Assembly: GCF_900114565.1 (NCBI RefSeq)
Contig: NZ_FOTM01000001.1
Location: 434,678-498,677, forward strand
Direction of reading: 5' to 3'
Source: Leifsonia sp. CL147
Lineage (GTDB): Bacteria; Actinomycetota; Actinomycetes; Actinomycetales; Microbacteriaceae
DNA: 64,000 nt
Part shown: positions 42,516 to 50,842 of the stretch, piece after piece
Numbering within the stretch: position 1 is the stretch's first letter
Layout of the letters: every line of letters starts with the position of its first letter
Translations under genes and position numbers: made by a program
Notes under the pieces: model-generated
The model's database searches: none
The model's input: only the letters and a program-made list of their open reading frames with translations
What the model was told of the DNA's origin: nothing

Positions 42516-43358
42516 TCAGGCCGGGGCGGAGCTCGGACGGTCACCGGGCTCGGCGGCCAGGACGGAGTCGAGGAAGGCATCCACCGTGGCGTGGAACCGC
42601 TGCCGTTCGTCGCGCCGGATGAAGTGCCCGGCTCCCTCGAACACCTCCACTTGCGCGCCGAGCGAACGCTCGATCGCGCGGTGGGCGGCGGTGTTTCCGA
42701 TGCGCACCGTCCCGGTGACGATGAGGACGGGGACGGACCGTTCGGCGAGATCGCTCAGCAGGACCGGCCACGGGCGGCTCGGGATGACATCCCCGTGCCG
42801 GACGAGGGCAGCATCCATCTGCGCCTTCGACGAGGACCAGCCGGCGAGCTCGTCGGCCGGCCAGGCGGGATGCATCGCTGCGGCCTCCTCGCGGCGCTCG
42901 TCATCGGTGAGCTCCTGCTGGCGGAGCAGCCAGGCGGTCGCGGCTTTCGCGACGTCCGGGTCCTGGTGGTGGGTGACGGGCAGGCGCCAGAACGGATCCT
43001 CGAGGACCACGGCGTCGACCTCCCGCCGGGTGCGCGCGGCGACGGCGGCAGCAGCCGAGCCGCCGGCGGAGTGACCGAAGAGGATCAAGGGCTGGTCGGA
43101 GTCGTCGCACCAGTCGTCGACCGTGCTCAGCAGCTCGTCGACGATGATGTCTCCCGGATGGGACCGCAACTGCTCCTCGGTCCAGCGGCGCGACGAACCG
43201 TGTCCCCTCGGATCGATCGCCAGCACCCGGAATCCGCGGCCGGCCCAGTGCCGGCAGGTCGCCTGCAACGACTCGGCGGACTCCGAGAGACCGGGAATCG
43301 CGACGATGGTTCCCCTCCGCGGGTCGCGGGGGAGCGTCGCGACGACATGCAGGGTCAC
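42516..43358 (-). CDS. Alpha/beta hydrolase
   Basis: 280 aa. Oxyanion region VAIPGLSESAESLQ, nucleophile elbow LILFGHSAGGSAAAAVA (GHSAGG), an acid in VPVLIVTGTVRIG-following strand and catalytic His in VEVFEGAGHFIRRDE. GTG start overlapping the dehydrogenase stop (GTGA), so the two are coupled. Probably an esterase or lactonase acting on the imported substrate (inference). Confidence 0.82.
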   Translation of the reverse strand: MTLHVVATLPRDPRRGTIVAIPGLSESAESLQATCRHWAGRGFRVLAIDPRGHGSSRRWTEEQLRSHPGDIIVDELLSTVDDWCDDSDQPLILFGHSAGGSAAAAVAARTRREVDAVVLEDPFWRLPVTHHQDPDVAKAATAWLLRQQELTDDERREEAAAMHPAWPADELAGWSSSKAQMDAALVRHGDVIPSRPWPVLLSDLAERSVPVLIVTGTVRIGNTAAHRAIERSLGAQVEVFEGAGHFIRRDERQRFHATVDAFLDSVLAAEPGDRPSSAPA

Positions 43359-44410
43359 CGGAGCGCCTCGGGGAAGGCGAGGGGCTGTCCGCGGGTGACG
43401 CGCTCGAGCTCGCCGGCGACGTGGTCGCCCATCCGCCGGATCTCCGATCCCATGGAGCCGGCGATGTGGGGTGTGAGGAAGACGTTCGGCATCGTGTAGA
43501 GCTCGCTGTTCCGCGGGAGGACGTCGGGGTGGGCCACATCCAGGATGGCGTCGATCCGGCCTGTGCGCAGCTCGGCGACCAGTGCCTCCTGATCGACGAC
43601 GAGGCCGCGGGACGTGTTGATGAGCGTGGCGCCGTCCTTCATCGCAGCCAGCTGCTCCGCGCCGATCATCTTCGTCGTGGCGGCGTTCAGCGGCGGGTGC
43701 AGTGTGACGACGTCGCTGACGGCCATCAGCTCGTTCAACTCCATCAGCTCCACGCCGAGCCGGGCGGCCTCGTCCGCAGGGAGGTACGGGTCGTAGACGA
43801 CGACGTCGACGTCGATCCCGCCGAGCCGTTCGATCACGATGCGACCGATCCGTGAGGCCCCGACGATGCCGACGGTCTTGCCGACGTTGCCTGCGGTCGG
43901 GAATTCGAGCTCCCGGTCGATGAAGCTGCGCCGCTGCCCGTACAGCCGGTGCGCCTGGAACGTGCTCTTGTTCGCGAGGATGATCATCGCCATCGTGAAC
44001 TCGGCCACCGGGATGGCGTTCACCCAGCCGGCATTCGACACCTGGATGCCGCGGTCGTGGGCCGAGGCGGGCAGCAGCGCCGCCGCTTGGCCGCCCGCGT
44101 GGAGCACGTAGCGCAGCCGCGGGGCGGCATCGAGGTCGGCGTCGGTCAGAGCGGGAGCACCCCATCCGGTGATGAGGACCTGCGCCCGGCTCAGCGCGCG
44201 GCGAGCCTCCGGTCGGCCGAAGGATACGAACGGGTGAGGATGCGCCGGCCGCGACCCCGGGATCCGCAGCGCGCGCATCCCGTCCCCGAAGAGACGCTCG
44301 GCCAGTTCGGGCGGATCCATCGCCAGCACGAACTCCACGGGTGCGTCTTCGGTCGGTTCGGCCGGCTCGGCAGGGGCCGAGGATGTCGAAAGGCCGGGTG
44401 CGCTCGTCAT
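43355..44410 (-). CDS. D-2-hydroxyacid dehydrogenase family protein
   Basis: 351 aa. NAD motif VGIVGASRIGRIVIERL (Ser-rich variant of GxGxxG), catalytic Arg in INTSRGLVVDQEAL, acidic residue in AILDVAHPDVLPRNSELY and His in VFLTPHIAGSMG. Ala/Pro/Glu-rich N-terminal extension of ~25 residues. GAGG ribosome site. Shares the operator at 44454-44465 and is in an operon with the hydrolase. Confidence 0.87.
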   Translation of the reverse strand: MTSAPGLSTSSAPAEPAEPTEDAPVEFVLAMDPPELAERLFGDGMRALRIPGSRPAHPHPFVSFGRPEARRALSRAQVLITGWGAPALTDADLDAAPRLRYVLHAGGQAAALLPASAHDRGIQVSNAGWVNAIPVAEFTMAMIILANKSTFQAHRLYGQRRSFIDRELEFPTAGNVGKTVGIVGASRIGRIVIERLGGIDVDVVVYDPYLPADEAARLGVELMELNELMAVSDVVTLHPPLNAATTKMIGAEQLAAMKDGATLINTSRGLVVDQEALVAELRTGRIDAILDVAHPDVLPRNSELYTMPNVFLTPHIAGSMGSEIRRMGDHVAGELERVTRGQPLAFPEALR

Positions 44411-44453
44411 GGAAACCTCATCGGATCGTGTGTGCGGCGGAAGTGGCTGATCT

Positions 44454-44465
44454 GAAACTAGTTAC
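44454..44465. promoter_or_regulatory. Operator GAAACTAGTTAC upstream of the hydroxyacid dehydrogenase
   Basis: Differs at one base from GAAACTAGTTCC at 46025. Lies 44 bp upstream of the dehydrogenase ATG. Confidence 0.65.
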
Positions 44466-44741
44466 ACAACGGCCAAAGCGCAAGATCCCGTGTGGCGTGC
44501 GCAGTCCGCACTTCGCGGGCAACGGAGGCGTCCTCGGCCGTTTACGTCCCGCAACTCCTCCCTTTCCCGCTGATGCGCCGGTGCCTCGCCGACTTCTCCT
44601 CCCTTTCCGGCGCCGTCGGAAACGGAGGAAGCGAGCCCGCGGTACTCCGGTCAGGTGCGGAAACGGAGGAATCCGTTGCCCCTAACAGATGCGTCTCCTC
44701 CGAAACGGTCGACCACACCCCCAGCTGCCCTCGGACCGCAG

Positions 44742-44817
44742 CCCCACCATCGAGTCCGCACAGACTGCACAGGACACGCCGTGTCAGCGTGCAATCTTTG
44801 CGGACTCGACGGTGGGG
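44742..44817 (-). repeat. Long palindrome with conserved apex (copy A)
   Basis: 28-bp arms 44742-44769 and 44790-44817 pair at 25 of 28 positions around a 20-nt loop. The apical 28 nt (44766-44793, TGCA...TGCA), reverse-complemented, match those of the palindrome at 57352-57440 at 22 of 28 positions, while the outer arms are unrelated. It may terminate the LacI gene transcript. Confidence 0.75.
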
Positions 44818-44880
44818 CGCGACGGTGGGGCGCGACGGTGGGGGCGAGAACGTCGGGCAGCGGGCCGCGAGCCGCGGCGG

Positions 44881-45963
44881 CTACGACCGGGGGGCCGCCG
44901 CCGAGCCGCGACGGACGAAGTGGGGCTGCAGCAGGACGCTGGAGGCGGGCCGCAGTCCGAGCGCGATCTCCGCGGCGGCGACGCCGACCTCGAAGAACGG
45001 GGGGTGCACGGTCGTCAGGCCGGGTGTCAGGTCGCCGACGATCGGGACGTCGTCGAAACCCACCACCGACAGATCCTCCGGTATCCGCACTCCCACGTGG
45101 CGCGCGGCGCGGTAGGCGCCCACGGCGATGTTGTCGGTCATGCAGACGATCGCTGTCGCGCCTGTCTCGTCGGCGAGCAGCTGCGCCACGGCGCGCTCGC
45201 CGTGGTCCTCGTAGTTGAGGCTCTCGCGGACGAGACGGGCGTCGACGGCGATCCCGTGGCGCTCGAGGGCCGCGAAGTAGCCGTCCATCCGCTGTTCCGC
45301 CGTCGTCATCCCGCGGGGTTCGCCGACGTAGGCGATCCGGCGGTGCCCCGACCGGACCAGTTCGTCGACGGCCATCCCGACACCCGCGCGCTGGTCGTAG
45401 TCGACGGCGACGAGGGACGTTCCGGCGACCGGGGGGCGGCCGCAGAGGACCAGCGGGGCGCCGATGTCCGCGAGGTCCCGGGCGTAGGCGGCCACCCGGG
45501 CGTCGAACGCCGCATCGGATGCCGTGGAGCCGACGAGAAGGACGGCGGCCACACGCTGTTCGCGCAGGGTGGCGATGAGCTCCGCCTCGCGCTCTTCGGA
45601 ACCGTTCGTGGTGGACATGAACAGCAGGTGACCGTTCTCGCCGGCGACGCTCTCGACGCCTGCCGCCAGGGAGGCGAACGTCGGACCGATCATGACCCGG
45701 ACGATGAACGCGATCGTCCTCGGTCCCCGGCCCTGCATGGCACGGGCCAGGCCGTTCACCACGTAGCCGAGCTCCTGCGCCGACGCGAGCACCCTCGCCC
45801 GGGTCGCGTCGTGCACTTTCGTGCTCCCTCCGAACACGCGGGAAGCGGTTGCCGGGGACACGCCGGCGTGCGCCGCGACATCCCGAAGATTGACGGCGCC
45901 GACCCTTGCCGGGCCCCGCGATCCCCCTGGGCGGCTGCGTCTCGCCCCTTCGCTGCTCTCCAT
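44881..45963 (-). CDS. LacI-family transcriptional regulator of the oligosaccharide/tat regulon
   Basis: 360 aa. HTH NLRDVAAHAGVSPATASRVF, hinge NGLARAMQGRGPRTIAFIV, core with VGEPRGMTTAEQRMDGYFAA, ending DLSVVGFDDVPIVGDLTPGL. An ATG at 45963 without Shine-Dalgarno but with an extended -10 (TGTACCAT) just upstream suggests a leaderless start. Divergent from the importer operon; the GAAACTAGTTCC operators at 42459, 44454 and 46025 are its probable sites (inference from adjacency). Confidence 0.9.
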   Translation of the reverse strand: MESSEGARRSRPGGSRGPARVGAVNLRDVAAHAGVSPATASRVFGGSTKVHDATRARVLASAQELGYVVNGLARAMQGRGPRTIAFIVRVMIGPTFASLAAGVESVAGENGHLLFMSTTNGSEEREAELIATLREQRVAAVLLVGSTASDAAFDARVAAYARDLADIGAPLVLCGRPPVAGTSLVAVDYDQRAGVGMAVDELVRSGHRRIAYVGEPRGMTTAEQRMDGYFAALERHGIAVDARLVRESLNYEDHGERAVAQLLADETGATAIVCMTDNIAVGAYRAARHVGVRIPEDLSVVGFDDVPIVGDLTPGLTTVHPPFFEVGVAAAEIALGLRPASSVLLQPHFVRRGSAAAPRS

Positions 45964-45984
45964 GCTCGGATGGTACAGCGTTGC

Positions 45985-46036
45985 TTGACGCGCACGTGGC
46001 GGGTGGGTTATGTTGCCCGTTAATGAAACTAGTTCC
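45985..46036 (+). promoter_or_regulatory. Promoter and operator of the oligosaccharide importer operon
   Basis: -35 TTGACG (45985-45990), 18-bp spacer, -10 TATGTT (46009-46014); the operator GAAACTAGTTCC (46025-46036) lies just after the expected start point, a classic repression position. Confidence 0.7.
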
Positions 46037-46069
46037 ACGATGGTTGTGGAACACCAGCAAGGAGTTCAT

Positions 46070-47020
46070 GTGCAACGAAGCGCTGCCGTCGCTCTTCCCA
46101 AGCGGCGCAAACCGACATCCCGGGGAACCCTCGGCCTGCTGCTGCTGGCCCTTCCCGGAGTGGTGTGGTTCCTGATCTTCGCCTACGGCCCTATGGCCGG
46201 GCTGGTGGTGGCGTTCAAAGACTTCAATATCAGCCAGGGCATCTTCGGCAGCGCCTGGAACGGCCTGGACAACTTCAGGTACTTCCTCGCCAGCGGGGAT
46301 GCGCCGCGGATCGTCCTCAACACCGTTGTCCTGAACACCCTCTTCCTCGGCGCCTCCCTGCTCGCCGGCCTGCTGCTCGCCCTGATGCTCAACGAGATCC
46401 GCGGGCACTTCTACCGGCGGTTCATGCAGTCGACCATCTTCTTCCCCTACTTCGTCTCGCCGATCATCATCGCGATCATGCTCCAGGTGGTGCTCTCGGG
46501 CGTCGGCGGCCGCGGCGGTCTGCTCAACAACCTCCTCAGCGTCGTCGATCTGCCGCAGGTGAATTGGTACACGGAGCCGGGCGCCTGGCCGTGGATCCTC
46601 ACCATCGTGAAGGTCTGGCAGCTGGGCGGCTACACGTCGGTCATCTTCCTCGCGGCCATCACCTCCATCCCCGAGGAGGTCTACGAGGCGGCGGCCATCG
46701 ACGGAGCGAGCCGGGCGCGGATGGCCCTGTCGGTCACGACTCCGTTGCTGCTGCCCACCGTCGGCATCCTCGTGGTGCTCGGCATCGGCCGGATCTTCTT
46801 CGGCGACTTCGCGACCATCTACGCGATCGTCGGCGACAACGGCACCCTCTTCCCGACCACCGATGTCATCGACACTTACGTGTTCCGTTCCCTGCGGACC
46901 ATCGGCGACTTCGGGACGACGGCGGCCATCGGTCTGTTCCAGTCCGTGGTCGGCTTCGTGTTCGTCACCGCGGCGGTGCTCGTGCAGCGCCGCGTCGATC
47001 GAGAAAGCAGCATCCTGTGA
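46070..47020 (+). CDS. Oligosaccharide ABC transporter permease (LplB/UgpA type)
   Basis: 316 aa, six membrane segments. PGVVWFLIFAYGPMAGLVVA is the typical first helix; the EAA loop is EEVYEAAAIDGASRARMALS. GTG at 46070 chosen because AAGGAG lies 6-7 nt upstream; the basic leader LPKRRKPTSRG follows. Pairs with the next permease. Members import rhamnogalacturonan-, alginate- or hemicellulose-derived oligosaccharides. Confidence 0.89.
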   Translation: MQRSAAVALPKRRKPTSRGTLGLLLLALPGVVWFLIFAYGPMAGLVVAFKDFNISQGIFGSAWNGLDNFRYFLASGDAPRIVLNTVVLNTLFLGASLLAGLLLALMLNEIRGHFYRRFMQSTIFFPYFVSPIIIAIMLQVVLSGVGGRGGLLNNLLSVVDLPQVNWYTEPGAWPWILTIVKVWQLGGYTSVIFLAAITSIPEEVYEAAAIDGASRARMALSVTTPLLLPTVGILVVLGIGRIFFGDFATIYAIVGDNGTLFPTTDVIDTYVFRSLRTIGDFGTTAAIGLFQSVVGFVFVTAAVLVQRRVDRESSIL

Positions 47021-47994
47021 GCACCACGATCACCGGCCGGACCCAGACGATCACCGACCTCGACGCCGCGGCGGTCCTGGATGACACGCAGAGCACGAGA
47101 AGGAGCGCGCGACCCAAGCGCCGCCGTCCCGCCCGGTTCGAGCCGTTCACGCTGGTCAGCTACGTATGCGTCACCCTGTTCGGGCTGTTCTGCCTCATCC
47201 CGCTGTGGATGATCATCGCCGGCTCGTTCACGGACGAGTCGGCGCTGGCGCGCACCGGCTACAGCCTGTGGCCGGCGCCGTTCTCGACCGCCGCGTACCA
47301 GATGCTGTTCTCGGGCGGCGCGCTGGTGACCAGCTACGGCGCGTCGCTGTTCATCACGATCGTCGGAACCGCGCTGTCGCTGTCGTGCACGGCATCCCTC
47401 GCCTGGGTGATCGCCCGGCGGCTTCCTCGGATCAGCCGGCCGCTGACGATCTTCGCCTACATCCCGATGCTGTTCACCGGAGGTCTCGTCCCGCTCTACC
47501 TCCTGGTCACGCAGGTGCTCAGCCTCAACAACAACTGGTTCGCGGTGATCCTGCCCGTCATGCTGGCGCCCTTCCTGATCTTCGTCGCCGTCAGCTTCTT
47601 CCGGCAGCTGCCCGAGGAGATCCTCGATTCGGCCCGGATCGATGGCGCCGGCGAGCTGCGGATCTTCTTCCAGATCGTCATCCCGCTGTCGAAGCCCATC
47701 CTCGCGGTGCTCGGCCTCTTCTATGCCGTCACGTACTGGAACGAATGGTTCATGGCCCTCCTGTTCATCTCCGACCCGAGCCTGTATCCGCTCCAGCTGA
47801 CCCTCCAGAACCTGATCGCCAACGTCACCAATGCCGCCAGCCTCCCGGGTGCCACCGTCTCCCAGGCCGCTGCCCCGATCTACCAGCTGCGATTCGCGAT
47901 GACCGTCCTGACCATCGCGCCCATCCTGCTGGCCTACCCGTTCGCTCAGCGCTTCTTCGTCAAGGGCCTCACCCTCGGCGCGAGCAAAGGCTAG
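47017..47994 (+). CDS. Oligosaccharide ABC transporter permease (LplC/YtcP type)
   Basis: 325 aa, six membrane segments after a basic, disordered ~45-residue N-terminus (STRRSARPKRRRPARFEPF). FTGGLVPLYLLVTQVLSLNN and the EAA loop ILDSARIDGAGELRIFFQIV are diagnostic for LplC-type permeases. GTG start overlapping the previous stop. No ATPase gene is nearby; such importers often share an MsmK/UgpC-type ATPase encoded elsewhere. Confidence 0.89.
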   Translation: MSTTITGRTQTITDLDAAAVLDDTQSTRRSARPKRRRPARFEPFTLVSYVCVTLFGLFCLIPLWMIIAGSFTDESALARTGYSLWPAPFSTAAYQMLFSGGALVTSYGASLFITIVGTALSLSCTASLAWVIARRLPRISRPLTIFAYIPMLFTGGLVPLYLLVTQVLSLNNNWFAVILPVMLAPFLIFVAVSFFRQLPEEILDSARIDGAGELRIFFQIVIPLSKPILAVLGLFYAVTYWNEWFMALLFISDPSLYPLQLTLQNLIANVTNAASLPGATVSQAAAPIYQLRFAMTVLTIAPILLAYPFAQRFFVKGLTLGASKG

Positions 47995-48047
47995 CGAGCA
48001 CCCCTACCACCCCCAACCAGAGCTGTCCCACAAAGGAGTATTCGGAC

Positions 48048-49610
48048 ATGTCAACCAGCACCCTCAATCGGCGCGGGTTCCTCGCCCTCACCGGCGCAGC
48101 GGGTATCGGAATCGGCCTCGGCCTCGCCGGCTGCACCCCCACGGGTTCCGCCGCAGGCGCCCTTTCCGGCACCTCGCAGGCGATCCTGCCCTCGACCGCA
48201 CCGAGTACATGGAACACGGTCCTCGCCCAGGCGAACAAGGCTCTCCAGAAGGAGCACGGCTTCACCCTGGATGCGCAGTTCATCAACTGGCAGAACTACG
48301 GGCAGCAGGCGCTTCTCAAGTTCACGGCCGGCGCCAAGTTCGACACCGCGCTGCAGGCGCTGTGGCTGAACATGGCCCAGCTGCAGCAGAGCCACTCCCT
48401 GGCCGACCTCACCCACGAGATCGACAAGTGGCCGAACTTGAAGAAGCAGCTCTCCAGCCAGCTCATCGAGTCGAACAAGTGGAGCGGAAAGCTCTGGGGC
48501 ATCCCGCAGGTGAACAGCGCCGCGCGCCTGCAGCACTTCAGCATCCGGAAGGACCTGGCCGGCAAGCTCGGGTTCGACGAGATCCAGGACTACGACACGC
48601 TGGAGAAATACTTCTACGACGTGAAGCAGAAGGAGGCCGGCGTCACGCCGTTCGGTGTGGCCTCCAACCAGACGTTCGAGCTCGTGCTCGGGACGCCGAG
48701 CGGGCTGTTCAACCAGCACTCCTGGCAGAACCCGACCGAGGCGTATGTCGCGCAGTTCGCCGGCTCCGGGCTGTGGTTCGTCTTCGACGAGAAGGCGGCG
48801 GAGAACGGCACCGTGAAGCTCGTCCCCCTGTGGGAGGACGAGGGTGTGCTCGGCGCGTTCGCGAAGATCCGCCAGTACTACCAGGACGGGATCATCAACG
48901 GGGATGGCCTCAACGCCGAGAACGCGACCGTCCAGGCGCAGTTCAAGGCCGGCAAGTACGCGGGCACGTGGGCGATCACGGATGGGACGGCCAGCAACAT
49001 GCTCGTCGCCCTCCGCAAAGCTGTTCCCGGAGCGGATCTGGAAGAGGTGCTTCCCTACGGGAAAGCCTTCACCTCGGTCAAGCCTCTGCAGACCTTCCAG
49101 GCGGACAACCTCGTCGTCGTCAACGCCAACGGCGGGAACGTGGAGCGGGCGCTCGCGCTGCAGGACTGGCTCTCCGTCGAGAAGAACCACGACCTGGTCG
49201 AGTACGGCATCGAGGGCAAGGACTGGGAGGCGACGTCCGACGGCGGCATCAAGCAGCTGAGCGACTACGCCTTCCCCGGTTTCGCGCTGCTGTGGCGCTC
49301 GGGTCTCGAGCGCAAGTCGTCGTTCATGACGGACTCGGAGAAGAAGGTGTTCGCCTGGGCACAGGACTACGGCAACTTCACCAAGTCGGCGTACGCCTCC
49401 TTCATCCCGGACGTCACGCCGGTGAAGCAGGCCGCAGCTCAGATGAACAACGTCATGACTCAGTACGCCAACCCGCTCTACTACGGAGTGGTCGACGTCG
49501 CCAGCCAGCTCGACAAGCTGAAGAAGGCCGCCGACTCCGCCGGCGTGAACGCCCTTCGGGCCGAGATGGAGAAGCAGGCGAACGCGTACCTCAAGGCGCA
49601 GAAGAAGTAG
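48048..49610 (+). CDS. Extracellular oligosaccharide-binding lipoprotein with Tat signal
   Basis: 520 aa, LplA/YtcQ-type binding protein. The leader STLNRRGFLALTGAAGIGIG has the twin-arginine consensus (RRxFL) and ends in a lipobox (GLAGCTPTG), so it should be exported folded by Tat and then lipidated. Mature part: GKLWGIPQVNSAARLQHFSI, DGIINGDGLNAENATVQAQF. AAAGGAG ribosome site. Third gene of the importer operon; the same operator controls tatACB, see findings. Confidence 0.9.
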   Translation: MSTSTLNRRGFLALTGAAGIGIGLGLAGCTPTGSAAGALSGTSQAILPSTAPSTWNTVLAQANKALQKEHGFTLDAQFINWQNYGQQALLKFTAGAKFDTALQALWLNMAQLQQSHSLADLTHEIDKWPNLKKQLSSQLIESNKWSGKLWGIPQVNSAARLQHFSIRKDLAGKLGFDEIQDYDTLEKYFYDVKQKEAGVTPFGVASNQTFELVLGTPSGLFNQHSWQNPTEAYVAQFAGSGLWFVFDEKAAENGTVKLVPLWEDEGVLGAFAKIRQYYQDGIINGDGLNAENATVQAQFKAGKYAGTWAITDGTASNMLVALRKAVPGADLEEVLPYGKAFTSVKPLQTFQADNLVVVNANGGNVERALALQDWLSVEKNHDLVEYGIEGKDWEATSDGGIKQLSDYAFPGFALLWRSGLERKSSFMTDSEKKVFAWAQDYGNFTKSAYASFIPDVTPVKQAAAQMNNVMTQYANPLYYGVVDVASQLDKLKKAADSAGVNALRAEMEKQANAYLKAQKK

Positions 49611-49630
49611 TCCGCCCCTCTTTCCTGGAC

Positions 49631-49664
49631 GGCAGGGGCCGCACCGAACGGTGCGGCCCCTGCC
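49631..49664. terminator. Hairpin terminator after the importer operon
   Basis: Perfect 15-bp stem (49631-49645 with 49650-49664) with loop GAAC, 21 bp after the binding-protein stop codon. Confidence 0.85.
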
Positions 49665-49734
49665 TGGTCTCGCCCGCGGAGCAATGCGCCCTCTACCCTG
49701 GGGGGACGCACTTCTGCGCGGAAAGGACCCGAAC

Positions 49735-50778
49735 GTGCCCAAGCGCGCTGACACCAGACCGCCGACGCTCACCGATGTGGCACGGCTCGCCGGCGTCTCG
49801 GTGCCCACCGCATCCCGCGTCCTGAACGGCGGCGTCCGCGGGGACGCCAGCGGAACCGCCGAGCTGCGCGAGAGGGTCCGCTCGGCGGCACGAACGCTCG
49901 GCTACGCGCCGAACCCGGCGGCGCAGACCATCAAGGGAGGCCGCAGCAAGACGATCGCACTGCTCGTGGGCGATATCGAAGACCAGGGTTCTGCGACCAT
50001 CATCGCCGGCGTCATGCATGCGGCCGAGCGGCGGGGGCTCTCCGTCGCTGTCCGTGCCACGGCCGACGACGCCCGCCGGGAGCGGCGCATCCTCGAGGCG
50101 CTCCGCGGAGAACGGCACAGGGGCGTCATCGTGGCGACCGGCCGGACGGTGGATGCGGCACGCGAGGCGGCCATCGGGCGGGAACTGGGAGTGCTCTCCG
50201 AGCAGGGTGCGCGGGTGGTCGTGATCGGCGACAGCACCCTCGGCTTCCCGCACGTGACGATCGACACCGCGGCGGCGGCAGCGGCGCTCGCCGGCGCCCT
50301 GGCGGACGACGGCGCGCGGAGCTTCGCCATCCTGGCCGGCCCGGAGGAGCAGATCACCTCGCGTGACCGCGTCGCCGGATTCCTCGCGGGGCTCGAGAGC
50401 CGCGGGATCCCCGCGGAAGGCGTCCGCATCGTGCATGAGGAGTTCTCGCGCAACGGTGGATACGCGGCCTTCGGTGAACTCGGAGAGGGCGCGAGCCGGT
50501 TGGATGTCGTCGCGGCGATGAGCGACGCGATGGCGGTCGGGGCGATGGTGCGCGCCAGAGAGCTGGGCATCCCGGTACCGGGGCCGCTGCAGATCACGGG
50601 CTTCGACCGCGTCCCGATGATCTCCGACCTGCTCCCGGAGTTCAGCACGGTCGAGGTGCCGCTGGAGGCGTTCGGGGAGGCGGCGGTCTCCCTGGTGCTC
50701 GACGGCACGGAGAGCAAGGTCGACGCCGTCACGTTGAAGGCGGGGCCCTTCCTGCGAGGTCGACGCATCGCTCCCTGA
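49735..50778 (+). CDS. LacI-family transcriptional regulator
   Basis: 347 aa. HTH TLTDVARLAGVSVPTASRVL, hinge NPAAQTIKGGRSKTIALLV, core ending LQITGFDRVPMISDLLPEFS. GTG start at 49735 with AAAGGA 8 nt upstream. The two GGATAACGCTATCC operators that follow (50802 and 52981), ahead of the galactosidase and the secreted polysaccharide enzyme, are its likely targets. Confidence 0.9.
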   Translation: MPKRADTRPPTLTDVARLAGVSVPTASRVLNGGVRGDASGTAELRERVRSAARTLGYAPNPAAQTIKGGRSKTIALLVGDIEDQGSATIIAGVMHAAERRGLSVAVRATADDARRERRILEALRGERHRGVIVATGRTVDAAREAAIGRELGVLSEQGARVVVIGDSTLGFPHVTIDTAAAAAALAGALADDGARSFAILAGPEEQITSRDRVAGFLAGLESRGIPAEGVRIVHEEFSRNGGYAAFGELGEGASRLDVVAAMSDAMAVGAMVRARELGIPVPGPLQITGFDRVPMISDLLPEFSTVEVPLEAFGEAAVSLVLDGTESKVDAVTLKAGPFLRGRRIAP

Positions 50779-50801
50779 GCCGCGGTCTTGTCGGTCTGAT
50801 T

Positions 50802-50815
50802 GGATAACGCTATCC
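50802..50815. promoter_or_regulatory. LacI-type operator GGATAACGCTATCC
   Basis: Near-palindrome with a central CG, ~28 bp before the galactosidase ribosome site; same core as 52981-52998. Confidence 0.65.
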
Positions 50816-50842
50816 TCTGATGAACCCGATCAAGGAGTCACC

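Larger units (their letters stand above)
44411..44880. other. 470-bp repeat-rich intergenic region
   Basis: Contains the operator at 44454, a set of TCCTCCCTTTCC / CGGAAACGGAGGA motifs (44556, 44597, 44617 inverted, 44658 inverted, 44696), a hairpin 44597-44609 with 44617-44629, and the long palindrome 44742-44817. No gene is supported here. Confidence 0.6.

Noticed and set aside
44492-45115. 207-codon plus-strand open frame in the repeat-rich gap
   Set aside because: Antisense to the LacI gene in its second half and composed of the repeats in its first half.
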